Of a DNA stretch of 12,471 nt, positions 1 to 7,458 are shown one piece after another (positions within the stretch are counted from its first letter, which is position 1; every line of letters begins with the position of its first letter). Made by a program: the position numbers and the translations under genes. The DNA comes from Dehalococcoidales bacterium (GTDB taxonomy: Bacteria; Chloroflexota; Dehalococcoidia; Dehalococcoidales; RBG-16-60-22), in assembly GCA_026416775.1 (NCBI GenBank), contig JAOAEN010000014.1, positions 1 through 12,471 on the forward strand. The letters are read 5' to 3'. The notes under the pieces are model-generated. The model saw only the letters and a list, made by a program, of their open reading frames with translations, searched no databases and was not told where the DNA came from.

Positions 1-380
1 GTATCAGGGCAGTGCCGGGTTCTTACAGAGAAGGGTCGCTGGCACTGGGTGCCACGCACTGGCAAACCATCTGGAACGTCGTTTTGCCGGCGGCACGCTC
101 CGGTATCGGCGCAAGTATTGTCCTGGGGATGGGGAGGGCTGTCGGGGAAACGATGGCAATGATCATGGTCATCGGTAACTCAATCACATTTCCAACATCA
201 CCGCTTTCTCCGGCGCGTACCCTTACCGGCAATATCGCCGTGGAGATTAATTATGCCACCGGGGTCCATGAAAGTGCCCTTTTCGCCACCGGGATCATCC
301 TCTTCATCTTCATTCTGGTGTTGAACAGCATTGCCGTCATCGGTCTTAAGAGAGGAAGCCATGCTCAGACTCTCGCCTAA
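1..380 (+). CDS. pstC: PstC, phosphate ABC transporter permease (C-terminal part)
   Basis: This is the 3' part of an inner-membrane permease of the PstSCAB high-affinity phosphate importer; the 5' part lies outside the window. The frame is open from the first bases, so the GTG at position 12 is an internal valine and not a start. The first residues carry the cytoplasmic EAA loop typical of MetI-type permeases ([16 protein letters not shown]), which contacts the ATPase PstB. Two hydrophobic segments follow, around nucleotides 90-180 and 270-350. The stop at 378-380 lies inside the next gene, pstA, which starts at 361, so the two are translationally coupled. PstC and PstA share the fold; the order before pstA and pstB makes this one PstC. 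Confidence 0.93.
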   Translation, partial: IRAVPGSYREGSLALGATHWQTIWNVVLPAARSGIGASIVLGMGRAVGETMAMIMVIGNSITFPTSPLSPARTLTGNIAVEINYATGVHESALFATGIILFIFILVLNSIAVIGLKRGSHAQTLA

Positions 381-1212
381 GACAACCCAGAAGCTGGCTA
401 TGGTGTATATCTGGGGTGGAGGTGTGGTCACCGTCCTCATCCTCCTGATAGTGATCGGTTACGTGCTCGTGCAGGGCATCCCCGGGCTGAGCCTTGATTT
501 CCTGCTTACGCCACCGAAGGGCGGGCTGTCGGGGGAAGGCGGCATTTCCACAGTCATTGTCAGCACCGTTTATCTGGTGGCCCTCACCATGGCAATACTG
601 GTGCCGGTAGGCCTGGGGGCAGCCATATATCTGGCTGAATACGCACCGGATAACAGGTTGACCCGCCTGATACGGTACGGGGTGGAAATTCTGGCGGGTG
701 TTCCCTCAATTATATTCGGTCTATTCGGCTTTGCTCTCTTTGTAACGGCTCTCCACTTCAACTTTTCCATACTCTCCGGTGCTCTTACGCTGGTGTGTCT
801 TCTGCTGCCGACGATGATACGTACCTCGGAAGAAGCGATAAAGTCCGTTCCTTATGCCTATCGCGAGGCGGCACTGGCACTGGGCGCGACGCGCTGGCAG
901 ACGGTGTCACACGTTCTTTTACCGACAGCATTACCCGGCCTTGTTACGGCCATTATACTCTGCATCGGTCGGGCCATCGAGGAGACGGCTTGCCTCTATG
1001 TTACGCTGGGCGGCAGCGCCGCCATGCCGACCTCGCTGCTTTCCGGTGGCAGGACGCTATCCCTTCATGTCTTCTATCTCGCCATGGAAACCAGGGCTTT
1101 TGACAAGGCAATGGCCACCGGGGCCATATTGATAGTTACGATAATACTTATCAACTCTCTCACCAACTGGTTCGCCTACCGTTTCCAGAAAAGGATAAGG
1201 GGGGCAGGTTGA
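361..1212 (+). CDS. pstA: PstA, phosphate ABC transporter permease
   Basis: This is the second permease of the phosphate importer, 283 aa, about the usual family length. The ATG at 361 is chosen over a TTG at 331 because a purine-rich Shine-Dalgarno (AGAGAGGAAG) sits just before it and the N-terminus then begins shortly before the first membrane helix (about residues 15-35). More hydrophobic segments follow, near residues 65-90, 110-145, 195-215 and 250-275. The EAA loop is visible at about residues 164-185 ([15 protein letters not shown]) and docks onto PstB. The gene overlaps the end of pstC by 20 nt, and pstB begins one base after its stop, so pstC-pstA-pstB are one operon. Confidence 0.95.
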   Translation: MLRLSPKTTQKLAMVYIWGGGVVTVLILLIVIGYVLVQGIPGLSLDFLLTPPKGGLSGEGGISTVIVSTVYLVALTMAILVPVGLGAAIYLAEYAPDNRLTRLIRYGVEILAGVPSIIFGLFGFALFVTALHFNFSILSGALTLVCLLLPTMIRTSEEAIKSVPYAYREAALALGATRWQTVSHVLLPTALPGLVTAIILCIGRAIEETACLYVTLGGSAAMPTSLLSGGRTLSLHVFYLAMETRAFDKAMATGAILIVTIILINSLTNWFAYRFQKRIRGAG

Positions 1213-1213
1213 T

Positions 1214-2011
1214 ATGGCGGCGCATGAAGGTACTTGCCTCAACCACGGGAAAATACGTGCGAAAGGGGTCAATCTCTATTACGGTAACTTTCAGTGTCTG
1301 AGAAACATAACTATGGAGGTACCGCGGTGTGCTATTACGGCGATCATCGGGCCATCGGGCTGCGGCAAATCATCATTTCTGCGTCTGCTCAACCGGATGA
1401 ACGATATTATCCCCGGTACCAGGGTGGAAGGCGTTATCCAAATTGATGACATGTCAATTTATGACAGATCTACCAACGTGGTTGATCTCCGCAAACGTGT
1501 TGGGATGGTCTTCCAGAAACCCAATCCCTTCCCCGTGTCCGTCTTTGATAACGTCGCCTTCGGACCAAGGCAACACGGCCAGAACAACCGCCAGCGGCTG
1601 GAAGAAATTGTGGAAAAAAGCTTACGCCGCGCCGCCCTCTGGGATGAGGTGAAGGATAAACTTGAGCAATCGGCCCTGGCACTCTCCGGCGGGCAACAGC
1701 AGAGGCTGTGCATTGCCAGGGTGCTGGCGGTGGAACCGGAGGTCATACTTATGGATGAACCATGCAGTGCCCTGGACCCGATAGCCACCCTGAAGATAGA
1801 AGACCTGATGAGGACTCTGTCTAAAGACTATACCATCATCATTGTCACCCATAATATGCAGCAGGCGGCAAGGGTATCCGATATGACAGCCTTTTTCATG
1901 ATGGAAGATGACCGGGCCGGCGTTCTCGTGGAGTACGGGCAGACATCGCAGATTTTTACAAACCCCCGAGATAAGCGCACCGAGGGCTACATTACCGGTC
2001 GTTTCGGGTAG
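1214..2011 (+). CDS. pstB: PstB, phosphate ABC transporter ATP-binding protein
   Basis: This is the cytoplasmic ATPase that powers phosphate import through PstC and PstA. The 265-aa protein has every canonical ABC motif: Walker A GPSGCGKS at residues 46-53, a Q-loop in [10 protein letters not shown], the signature LSGGQQQR from residue 157, Walker B VILMDEP at 177-183 with catalytic Glu182, and the H-loop His213. The QKPNPFP and LNRMND segments are characteristic of the PstB subfamily. It starts one base after the pstA stop, with a G-rich ribosome-binding site (AAGGGGGGCAGG) inside the end of pstA. Its expression should follow phosphate starvation, but the operon promoter lies upstream of the window. 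Confidence 0.96.
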   Translation: MAAHEGTCLNHGKIRAKGVNLYYGNFQCLRNITMEVPRCAITAIIGPSGCGKSSFLRLLNRMNDIIPGTRVEGVIQIDDMSIYDRSTNVVDLRKRVGMVFQKPNPFPVSVFDNVAFGPRQHGQNNRQRLEEIVEKSLRRAALWDEVKDKLEQSALALSGGQQQRLCIARVLAVEPEVILMDEPCSALDPIATLKIEDLMRTLSKDYTIIIVTHNMQQAARVSDMTAFFMMEDDRAGVLVEYGQTSQIFTNPRDKRTEGYITGRFG

Positions 2012-2130
2012 AAAAAGGGCTGCTTGACCGCATTTAACGATATTTGCGGGCACATTCGCCGCCGGCAGCTTGATGGAAAAGAAATGGAAGAAACAGGTAC
2101 TTCCGGCCCGATCACATCACGGGGAGGGCC

Positions 2131-2835
2131 ATGAGCAAAGTCCTCGTCGTTGACGATGATAAGAACATTCTTGACGTCCTCAGGTACAATCTGGTACAGG
2201 GCGGATTTACCGCAATCGCCGCTGAAGACGGGATGCAGGCGCTGGAAAAGGCACGCCAGGAAAAACCTGACCTGATCATCCTTGATATCATGCTTCCCGG
2301 ACTGGACGGCTTTGAGGTCTGCCGCATATTACGTAAGGAAATGGCGGTACCCATTCTGATGCTCAGTGCTAAGACCGAAGAAATAGACAAGGTGGTCGGG
2401 CTGGAGCTGGGGGCCGATGACTACATCACCAAGCCTTTCAGCGTCAGAGAACTGATGGCGCGGGTCCGGGCAATGCTGCGCCGCTCGCAGTGGAGCGAGC
2501 AGCCTGCCGCGAACGTGCCAGTTGTTCAGCCAACCTTAAAAGCCGGTGATATTGAGGTCGATGTTGCCGGTCACCGCGCATTATACAGGGGGATGCCCGT
2601 GAAACTCAGCCCCAAAGAATTTGACCTGCTGGCTTTCCTGATGCGCCATCGGGGGCAGGTCTTTAGCCGCGAGCAGATCGTGGAAAAGGTGTGGGGCTAC
2701 GATTACAACGGTTCAGCACGCACCGTCGATGTACATATCCGTTCCCTCCGACGGAAAATCGAAGAAGACCCGGAAAACCCCAGACACCTTTTGACCGTTC
2801 ACGGTTTCGGTTACAAGTTTGATGGTGGAGAATAA
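2131..2835 (+). CDS. phoB: PhoB/PhoP-type response regulator (OmpR family)
   Basis: This is a 234-aa two-component transcription factor with a receiver domain (residues 1-120) and a C-terminal winged-helix DNA-binding domain (about 135-232). The acidic pocket Asp8-Asp10, the phosphoacceptor Asp52 in LIILDIMLPG, Ser79 and Lys101 in ITKPF are all present, so it should be phosphorylatable. The C-terminus has the usual OmpR-family text (LSPKEFDLLAFL, SARTVDVHIRSLRRKIE). A strong ribosome-binding site (CACGGGGAGGG) precedes the ATG. It follows pstB by 119 nt on the same strand, so regulation of phosphate uptake is the likely role. The phosphate assignment rests on context; the family alone does not fix the target. 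No kinase gene follows it. Confidence 0.85.
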   Translation: MSKVLVVDDDKNILDVLRYNLVQGGFTAIAAEDGMQALEKARQEKPDLIILDIMLPGLDGFEVCRILRKEMAVPILMLSAKTEEIDKVVGLELGADDYITKPFSVRELMARVRAMLRRSQWSEQPAANVPVVQPTLKAGDIEVDVAGHRALYRGMPVKLSPKEFDLLAFLMRHRGQVFSREQIVEKVWGYDYNGSARTVDVHIRSLRRKIEEDPENPRHLLTVHGFGYKFDGGE

Positions 2836-2878
2836 AAGACAATAGTCTTAGCAGGCGTTCCCACAGGAGACCTTTTTG

Positions 2879-2897
2879 AAAACCGCAGGCTCCTGCG
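2879..2897 (-). terminator. Weak intrinsic terminator after tRNA-Ala
   Basis: Read on the minus strand, 14 nt past the tRNA 3' end, CGCAG-GAGC-CTGCG forms a 5-bp GC-rich stem with a four-base loop, followed by GTTTTC. The T-run is short, so this is only a plausible terminator. The same bases can form a longer, bulged hairpin (2864-2895) on the plus strand at the 3' end of phoB, without a T-run. Confidence 0.35.
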
Positions 2898-2910
2898 CTT
2901 CACACGTAAC

Positions 2911-2983
2911 TGGAGCCGGGGGGATTCGAACCCCCTACCTCTTCAATGCCATTGAAGCGTTCTCCCAATTGAACTACGGCCCC
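2911..2983 (-). tRNA. tRNA-Ala (anticodon GGC)
   Basis: This is a 73-nt cloverleaf on the minus strand. The acceptor GGGGCCG pairs with CGGCTCC and contains the G3-U70 wobble that marks alanine tRNAs. The D-arm is GTTC/GAAC. The anticodon stem CTTCA/TGAAG encloses the loop ATGGCAT, giving anticodon GGC, which reads GCC (and GCU by wobble). The T-arm is GGGGG-TTCGAAT-CCCCC and the discriminator base is A. The 3' CCA is not encoded, so it must be added after transcription. It has its own promoter at 2998-3026 and no adjacent tRNA gene in the window. Confidence 0.97.
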
Positions 2984-2997
2984 GAGGACGCATCTTT

Positions 2998-3026
2998 AAT
3001 TTAGCACAAAACCGCGTGGCTGGCAA
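2998..3026 (-). promoter_or_regulatory. Promoter of tRNA-Ala
   Basis: On the minus strand a -35 box TTGCCA (3026-3021) and a -10 box TAAATT (3003-2998) are separated by 17 nt. The predicted transcription start is near 2991, a few bases before the tRNA 5' end at 2983. Confidence 0.7.
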
Positions 3027-3069
3027 GCGCCCCGAAGTATTACGCACTGTTTACGGCTTACCCGCCTTT

Positions 3070-3089
3070 GTTTATGCCATGTTTATGCC
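3070..3089 (+). repeat. Direct repeat GTTTATGCC x2 at 11-nt pitch (possible operator)
   Basis: GTTTATGCC occurs at 3070-3078 and again, exactly, at 3081-3089, one DNA helical turn apart. A partial third copy (GTTTAC) starts at 3049. The pair ends five bases before a -10-like TATTAA (3095-3100) that has no recognisable -35. This is the geometry seen where PhoB-type regulators bind tandem half-sites in place of a -35 box. The sequence itself does not match the E. coli Pho box, so the operator role is inferred. Confidence 0.4.
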
Positions 3090-3102
3090 GGCGGTATTAA
3101 GA

Positions 3103-3196
3103 TGGGAGCAGAATTGATTACCAAGTCGTTCCCCAGCTTGGTAATAGCCCAGGGAAGAGACCCGCCGTAAGCGGAGCGGCAGGGTCTTTTTCTTTT
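3103..3196 (+). ncRNA. Candidate structured small RNA with pseudoknot and terminator
   Basis: The stretch between the tRNA and the convergent membrane-protein gene has no credible ORF but clear RNA structure. ATTACCAAG (3117-3125) and CTTGGTAAT (3137-3145) form a perfect 9-bp stem. Its 11-nt loop contains TTCCC (3129-3133), which can pair with GGGAA (3152-3156) to make an H-type pseudoknot. TGGG/GCCC (3103-3106, 3147-3150) could extend the stem across an internal loop. An intrinsic terminator follows directly (3158-3196). I do not recognise it as 6S, SRP, tmRNA, RNase P or a known riboswitch. It could instead be a structured 3' end of the phoB transcript; the 5' end given is a guess based on the TATTAA at 3095. 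Confidence 0.42.
3158..3196 (+). terminator. Strong intrinsic terminator, plus strand
   Basis: AGACCC-GCCG (3158-3167) pairs with CGGC-A-GGGTCT (3177-3187), a 10-bp stem with one bulged A and a 9-nt loop. A T-rich tract with nine T in ten bases (3187-3196) follows. It ends plus-strand transcription just before the end of the convergent gene at 3202. It terminates either the phoB operon or the small RNA candidate. Confidence 0.8.
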
Positions 3197-3201
3197 GGCC
3201 G

Positions 3202-3855
3202 TTAGATCTGTATTCCGAAGGCGCGGAAGATCCCCTTGAGGCCGAAATGCCCGGCGTAGACCACGGTCATGCACTTGATGATCTTGCCGATAAGCACGAT
3301 GACCGTATACTTCTTGATACCGAAGCGCAGTGCTCCCGAGGCGAAGGCTGCGGGGTAAAAGAACGGGTTGATGATGGAAGTTACGATAAAGAGGGTGAGC
3401 GCCCCTCGCTTTTTCATCATCTCAAGCAGGCGGTCATAGATTTTCTGGACGCGCCCGCTTTTTGCGGTGCTGATGGCCTGTCCGGCGCCGTGCCCGGTCA
3501 TGTAGATGGTGAGGGCGCCGACAAGCTCCCCCAGGGCAGCACAGAGCCCCACGAGCCAGGGCATGGGCATGACGGCACCGAGGGCAAAGACCACCGCCAG
3601 CATCGGCACCGGGATAACGATGGTGGCACCGCCGAGGATGCTGATAAAGAAGGCACCGATATATCCGTAGCGCCGCAGGCTTTCCACTTCCTCATCAAAG
3701 ATGATGAGGACGACCACCATGAGGAGCATGAGGATAACGCCGATGATGCCCAGGGCGTATGCCCATCGGGCAGGCCTGCTCGCTGCTGCCTTTACCTCGG
3801 GGACGGTCACCTCGGGGCCGGGCGATTCCTGCTCTTTGGCTTGCTGTGGCGGCAT
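3202..3855 (-). CDS. VTT-domain (DedA/TVP38-like) membrane protein
   Basis: This is a 217-aa integral membrane protein. A charged, proline-rich cytoplasmic N-terminus (residues 1-27) precedes hydrophobic segments near 30-53, 63-85, 90-118, 150-175 and 180-203. The central GELVGALTIYMTGHGAG segment resembles the conserved glycine-rich motif of the VTT/SNARE-associated (DedA-like) family, some members of which act in lipid scrambling or membrane homeostasis. The substrate is unknown here. The gene lies 79 nt downstream of clpC but has its own promoter at 3870-3899. No Shine-Dalgarno precedes the ATG, and the predicted mRNA leader is only about 8 nt. The fold family is fairly secure; the function is not. 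Confidence 0.8.
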   Translation of the reverse strand: MPPQQAKEQESPGPEVTVPEVKAAASRPARWAYALGIIGVILMLLMVVVLIIFDEEVESLRRYGYIGAFFISILGGATIVIPVPMLAVVFALGAVMPMPWLVGLCAALGELVGALTIYMTGHGAGQAISTAKSGRVQKIYDRLLEMMKKRGALTLFIVTSIINPFFYPAAFASGALRFGIKKYTVIVLIGKIIKCMTVVYAGHFGLKGIFRAFGIQI

Positions 3856-3869
3856 GGCTTAATAACGAT

Positions 3870-3899
3870 ATTATACAGGCAGAAAGACGTTACGTCCAA
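3870..3899 (-). promoter_or_regulatory. Promoter of the VTT-domain gene
   Basis: On the minus strand a perfect -10 TATAAT (3875-3870) has a weak -35 TTGGAC (3899-3894) 18 nt upstream. The predicted start is near 3863, so the transcript would begin about 8 nt before the ATG at 3855. Confidence 0.6.
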
Positions 3900-3934
3900 C
3901 CTGCACTGCGGAAACCGGGAAAAACAGCCGATGA

Positions 3935-6379
3935 TTACGGATTTTTCTCCGCCTTCACGCTGAAGGCGAGCTTGCCCCCGTCATCCACGTCCACGACCAC
4001 GGTATCACCGGCTTTGATTTCACCGCGCAGGAGCTTGCTGGAAAGCGGGTTTTCAATGTAGCGCTCGACGGTGCGGCGGAGCGGACGGGCACCGTAAACG
4101 GGGTCATAGCCTTCCTTGGCAAGCCATGCCTTCGCCCTGTCCGTGAGTTCAAGGCTTACCTTCTGTTCCCTGAGACGGTTGCCCAGGTCTTTCAGCATGA
4201 GGTCGACGATCTTCTTCAGGTGCTCCTCGGTCAGCTCGTGGAAAACGATGATGTCGTCAAGGCGGTTGAGGAACTCGGGGCGGAACAGCCGCCTCACCTC
4301 TGCCATGACCTTTTCCTTCATCGCCTCGTAGCCCTGCCGTGACTTTTCATCACGGCGGGGGGCAAAGCCGAGCTGTGCCTCCTTCTTGATGAGCTCAACA
4401 CCGGCATTGCTCGTCATGATGATGAGGGTATTCTTGAAGTCCACTGTCCGCCCATGCCCGTCGGTAAGGCGCCCGTCGTCAAGTATCTGGAGCAGGGTAT
4501 TGAAGACCTCGGGATGCGCCTTCTCAATCTCATCAAGCAGGATAACGCAGAAAGGCCTGCGCCTTACCGCTTCGGTAAGCTGCCCGCCTTCCTCGTAACC
4601 GACATATCCCGGCGGCGCCCCGATGAGGCGCGAGACGGTATGTTTTTCCTGATACTCGGACATGTCCAGCCTGACCATGGCATTCTCATCGCCGAAGAGG
4701 AACCAGGCAAGGCTGCGCACCAACTCCGTTTTCCCCACGCCGGTGGGCCCGAGGAAGATGAAGCTCCCGATGGGACGGCGCGGGTCTTTTAGGCCGGCAC
4801 GGCTGCGGCGGATGGCCTCGGAAATTGCCGCCACGGCCTCTTCCTGGTCAATGAAGCGCTCGTGAAGGCGCTCTTCCATGTGCAGATACCTTTCCGCTTC
4901 GGTTTCCAGCATGTGGGAAACAGGGATCCCCGTCCAGCTGTAGATGATCTCGGCGATAAGCTCGGCGGTGACCTCACCGCTCGTCTTCTGCCGGCCCAGG
5001 CGCTCGCTCTTTATCTGCTGGTAGCGCGGCTCAAGCTTGAGACGCTCGGCGCGGAGTTTTGCCGCCTGCTCGTAGTCCTGGCGCTGGGCGGCGGCTTCCT
5101 CTTCGTTGGCAAGGTGCTTGATGCGTGCTTCAAGCTCCTTTTCCTCAGGCGGGGCACTTTCGCTGTCAATACGCAGCTTGCTTGCCGCCTCGTCGATGAG
5201 GTCAATGGCCTTATCGGGAAGGTGACGGTCGGCAATGTAGCGGTGGCTGAGCCTTGCCGCCGCCTCGAGGGCTTCATCGGTAATCTTCACCTTGTGGTGT
5301 GCCTCATACCTCGGTCTTAAGCCGCGCAGGATGGCGATGGTATCCTCAACACTCGGCTCATCAACAAAGACCGGCTGGAAGCGCCTTTCCAGAGCTTTGT
5401 CCTTCTCAATGTACTTGCGGTACTCATCAAGGGTGGTGGCACCGATGCATTGGAGCTCTCCCCGTGCCAGTGCCGGTTTGAGCATGTTTGAGGCGTCAAT
5501 GGCGCCTTCCGCCGCCCCGGCACCGACCACGGTATGTATTTCATCAATGAAGAGGATGACCTCACCTTTTGCCTCGCGGATCTCATCCATGACCGCCTTG
5601 AGACGCTCCTCAAACTCGCCGCGGAACTTGCTTCCGGCAACCAGTGCCGCCATGTCCAGGGCAAGCACTCTTTTGCCTTTAAGCGAATCGGGCACGTCAT
5701 CGGCGGCGATCTTCTGGGCAAGCCCCTCGGCGATGGCAGTCTTGCCCACGCCAGCATCGCCGACGATGACCGGGTTATTCTTGGTGCGACGGGTGAGTAT
5801 CTGCATGACGCGCCTGATTTCCTTTTCCCGCCCGATGACCGGGTCCAGCTTTCCCTGGCGAGCAAGCTCGGTGAGGTCGCGGCTGTATTTCTTGAGGGAA
5901 CGGTACTTGCTTTCGGCACGGGCATCATCAACGCGGCGGCTGCCGCGCACCTTCTGCAGGGCAGCATAGACATTCTCCTGGGTGATGCCGGCACTGTTGA
6001 GGATGGCTGCCGCATCGCCCCTGCCCTCGCTCACGATGGCGATGAGCAGATGCTCGGTGCTGATGAATTCGTCTTTGAGACGCTTTGCCTCTTCTTCGGC
6101 GCGCTGCATCAGCATGACCACGCGTGGCGTGGCATAGAGCTGCCCCGTCTGGTAGGCGACCCTAGGGGTCCTTTCCAGCACTTCTTCCACGCGGCTGCGC
6201 ACCATCTCGGGATCAACGCTGAGCTCCTTGAGTATCTCGCGGACGAGCCCGTGTTCCTGGATGAGCAGGGCAAGCAGGATATGCTCCACGTCCCACTGGC
6301 TGTGCTTCATCTGCATCGCAAGCTGCTGGGACGACTGGATGGCTTCCTGCGCCAGTTCCGTAAACCTTTCCTGTCTCAT
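3935..6379 (-). CDS. clpC: ClpC-type AAA+ unfoldase (Clp protease ATP-binding subunit)
   Basis: This is an 814-aa class I Hsp100 ATPase. It has an N-terminal Clp repeat domain (about 1-145) and AAA-1 with Walker A GDAGVGKT at 207-214 and Walker B in [11 protein letters not shown] short middle segment carries a UVR-like charged helix (about 425-450). AAA-2 has Walker A GPTGVGKT at 544-551 and [14 protein letters not shown], and a D2-small domain ends the protein. The length and short middle domain fit ClpC rather than ClpB, whose coiled-coil M-domain is longer. LGF at 670-672 sits where ClpC and ClpX carry the ClpP-binding loop, so it probably feeds proteins into ClpP. An AAGGAGTG ribosome-binding site precedes the ATG. 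No CIRCE or CtsR operator was seen. The clpB label is the main alternative. Confidence 0.9.
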   Translation of the reverse strand: MRQERFTELAQEAIQSSQQLAMQMKHSQWDVEHILLALLIQEHGLVREILKELSVDPEMVRSRVEEVLERTPRVAYQTGQLYATPRVVMLMQRAEEEAKRLKDEFISTEHLLIAIVSEGRGDAAAILNSAGITQENVYAALQKVRGSRRVDDARAESKYRSLKKYSRDLTELARQGKLDPVIGREKEIRRVMQILTRRTKNNPVIVGDAGVGKTAIAEGLAQKIAADDVPDSLKGKRVLALDMAALVAGSKFRGEFEERLKAVMDEIREAKGEVILFIDEIHTVVGAGAAEGAIDASNMLKPALARGELQCIGATTLDEYRKYIEKDKALERRFQPVFVDEPSVEDTIAILRGLRPRYEAHHKVKITDEALEAAARLSHRYIADRHLPDKAIDLIDEAASKLRIDSESAPPEEKELEARIKHLANEEEAAAQRQDYEQAAKLRAERLKLEPRYQQIKSERLGRQKTSGEVTAELIAEIIYSWTGIPVSHMLETEAERYLHMEERLHERFIDQEEAVAAISEAIRRSRAGLKDPRRPIGSFIFLGPTGVGKTELVRSLAWFLFGDENAMVRLDMSEYQEKHTVSRLIGAPPGYVGYEEGGQLTEAVRRRPFCVILLDEIEKAHPEVFNTLLQILDDGRLTDGHGRTVDFKNTLIIMTSNAGVELIKKEAQLGFAPRRDEKSRQGYEAMKEKVMAEVRRLFRPEFLNRLDDIIVFHELTEEHLKKIVDLMLKDLGNRLREQKVSLELTDRAKAWLAKEGYDPVYGARPLRRTVERYIENPLSSKLLRGEIKAGDTVVVDVDDGGKLAFSVKAEKNP

Positions 6380-6426
6380 CGCCGCACTCCTTCCCTGGAG
6401 GGTGGCTGTTTACCCCCTCTACTTTT

Positions 6427-6456
6427 AGTATCGCAGGATATAGGGCTCGGTGTCTA
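6427..6456 (-). promoter_or_regulatory. Possible clpC promoter
   Basis: On the minus strand TAGACA (6456-6451) and GATACT (6432-6427) are 18 nt apart, with a TG two bases before the -10. They match the consensus in five and four positions. The predicted leader to the clpC ATG is about 40 nt and includes the ribosome-binding site. Confidence 0.45.
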
Positions 6457-6517
6457 GCATTTTTGTGAAGAATTTCATCGGAGGCGGAAAATTCCTGTGG
6501 GGAAAGCCTTCATTCTG

Positions 6518-6545
6518 TTGACAAGCCCTTACCATCACGTATAAT
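6518..6545 (+). promoter_or_regulatory. Consensus sigma70 promoter of the zinc-ribbon gene
   Basis: Perfect TTGACA (6518-6523) and perfect TATAAT (6540-6545) hexamers are separated by 16 nt. The predicted start near 6552 falls at the Shine-Dalgarno GGAAGGAG, about 13 nt before the ATG at 6565, so the leader is very short. Confidence 0.85.
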
Positions 6546-6564
6546 TTAACTGGAAGGAGCCTTT

Positions 6565-7404
6565 ATGCCAGCCTGTCCTAACTGCGGACGCGCCACAATG
6601 CGCACCAAGGACTGGGCGTGCCAGTGGTGCGGGTACCCGCTTCTCTCCCGGGCATACAAGCTGATTGATAAGACCTTCAGGGAGCTCAAGGAAGAGAGGG
6701 AAGCGGCGCTGAGGAAGCCCCCGGCAGTCTCCGAGACCCCGGCCCCGCCTCCGCCCAAGAGCGCGGTTATCAATCCCCCACCGGCAAAGGTGGAGACGCC
6801 AGCGCCGGTGCCAGTAATAGAGCCTGCTCCGCTGTCAAAGACCGTAATGCCACCGGTTGAGAAAGCGGCACCGCCCCCACCCCCCGAGCCCGAGCCGGAG
6901 GCCGTCCTGCCCCAAGAGACCGCCACGCCACAAGTAGCCATGCCTGCCCCCGGATTGGCGCCGCCGGCTGAGGAAGCGGTGGCAGGCAGGGAGGGTGAAG
7001 AGGTCCCACCACCGGCGGTGGAGATAAGTCCTCCCGCGCCTGAGAGTCCCCCCGTGACACCTCCCAGCCTGGAAAGTCTCGGTGAAGGGGTACTTGTTTC
7101 CGTTGAGGAGCTCGATGCCCTTTATAAAGCCGACCGTGCCGGTGCCCATGCGCGCCTTCTGAACAAGGTAATACGGGTGAGGGGCACGGTGGAGAAGGTC
7201 TTCATCCGCGACCACATTGACGTGCGCTATATCATGCTTGCAGGAAGCGGGAAGAGAAGGGTACTCTGGTCCGTCCGCGCGAACTTCAACAAGGAAAGCA
7301 TCTCCCAGATGAGCCGTTTGAGCGAGGGCCAGGAAGTTACCGTCCGCGGCAAATACGACGGTTACGGTAAGAACATCATCCTGAAGGACTGCGTGCTCGT
7401 TTGA
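6565..7404 (+). CDS. Zinc-ribbon / proline-rich linker / OB-fold protein
   Basis: This 279-aa protein has three parts. Residues 4-22 form a zinc ribbon (Cys4, Cys7, Cys19, Cys22, in two CXXC pairs 11 residues apart). Residues of about 52-167 are a low-complexity linker rich in Pro, Ala, Glu and Val. Residues of about 168-279 look like an OB-fold of the tRNA_anti-like type: VIRVRGTVEKV, a central strand region with RRVLWSVRANF, then EGQEVTVRGKYDGYGKNIILKDC. No signal peptide or membrane segment is seen, so it should be cytoplasmic. OB-folds and zinc ribbons often bind nucleic acids, but that role is inferred. It is monocistronic, with a consensus promoter and the ribosome-binding site GGAAGGAG. 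The OB-fold assignment is moderately sure and no specific function is recognised. Confidence 0.82.
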   Translation: MPACPNCGRATMRTKDWACQWCGYPLLSRAYKLIDKTFRELKEEREAALRKPPAVSETPAPPPPKSAVINPPPAKVETPAPVPVIEPAPLSKTVMPPVEKAAPPPPPEPEPEAVLPQETATPQVAMPAPGLAPPAEEAVAGREGEEVPPPAVEISPPAPESPPVTPPSLESLGEGVLVSVEELDALYKADRAGAHARLLNKVIRVRGTVEKVFIRDHIDVRYIMLAGSGKRRVLWSVRANFNKESISQMSRLSEGQEVTVRGKYDGYGKNIILKDCVLV

Positions 7405-7423
7405 TCCCGTGGCTACCACGGGA
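7405..7423. terminator. Perfect hairpin between convergent genes
   Basis: TCCCGTGG and CCACGGGA form an 8-bp perfect stem with a 3-nt loop, starting at the base after the stop codon of the zinc-ribbon gene. A second small hairpin (GACT-CGTT-AGTC, 7424-7435) follows. There is no T-run on either strand, so it is a possible transcript-end or stabilising structure, not a clear intrinsic terminator. Confidence 0.4.
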
Positions 7424-7458
7424 GACTCGTTAGTCATGGTGCCGACCGGGAGGTAGTG

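Noticed and set aside
331..360. A TTG start 10 codons upstream of the chosen pstA start
   Set aside because: The ATG at 361 has a good Shine-Dalgarno and gives the normal PstA N-terminus, whereas the TTG lies deep inside pstC coding sequence.
2864..2895. Bulged hairpin (CAGGAG-A-CCT / AGG-CTCCTG) as a plus-strand terminator for phoB
   Set aside because: The stem is reasonable but is followed by CGCTTCACACG, with no T-run.
3103..3196. Identification of the structured region as SRP RNA, 6S RNA, tmRNA or RNase P RNA
   Set aside because: None of the conserved core sequences of these RNAs could be found, and the stretch is too short for most of them.
3247..3963. A 238-codon plus-strand frame opposite the VTT gene
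   Set aside because: The translation is rich in His, Asp and Gly without any domain, and runs antisense to a convincing membrane protein that has its own promoter.
5534..6457. A 307-codon open frame on the plus strand opposite clpC, and other long antisense frames at 4862-5320 and 5292-5969
   Set aside because: All lie opposite strongly conserved Clp coding sequence. They have no ribosome-binding site and no recognisable domain, and are by-products of GC-rich codon usage.
6835..7437. A 200-codon minus-strand frame opposite the zinc-ribbon gene
   Set aside because: It is antisense to the clear zinc-ribbon/OB-fold gene, has no ribosome-binding site, and its composition is the mirror of the proline-rich linker.
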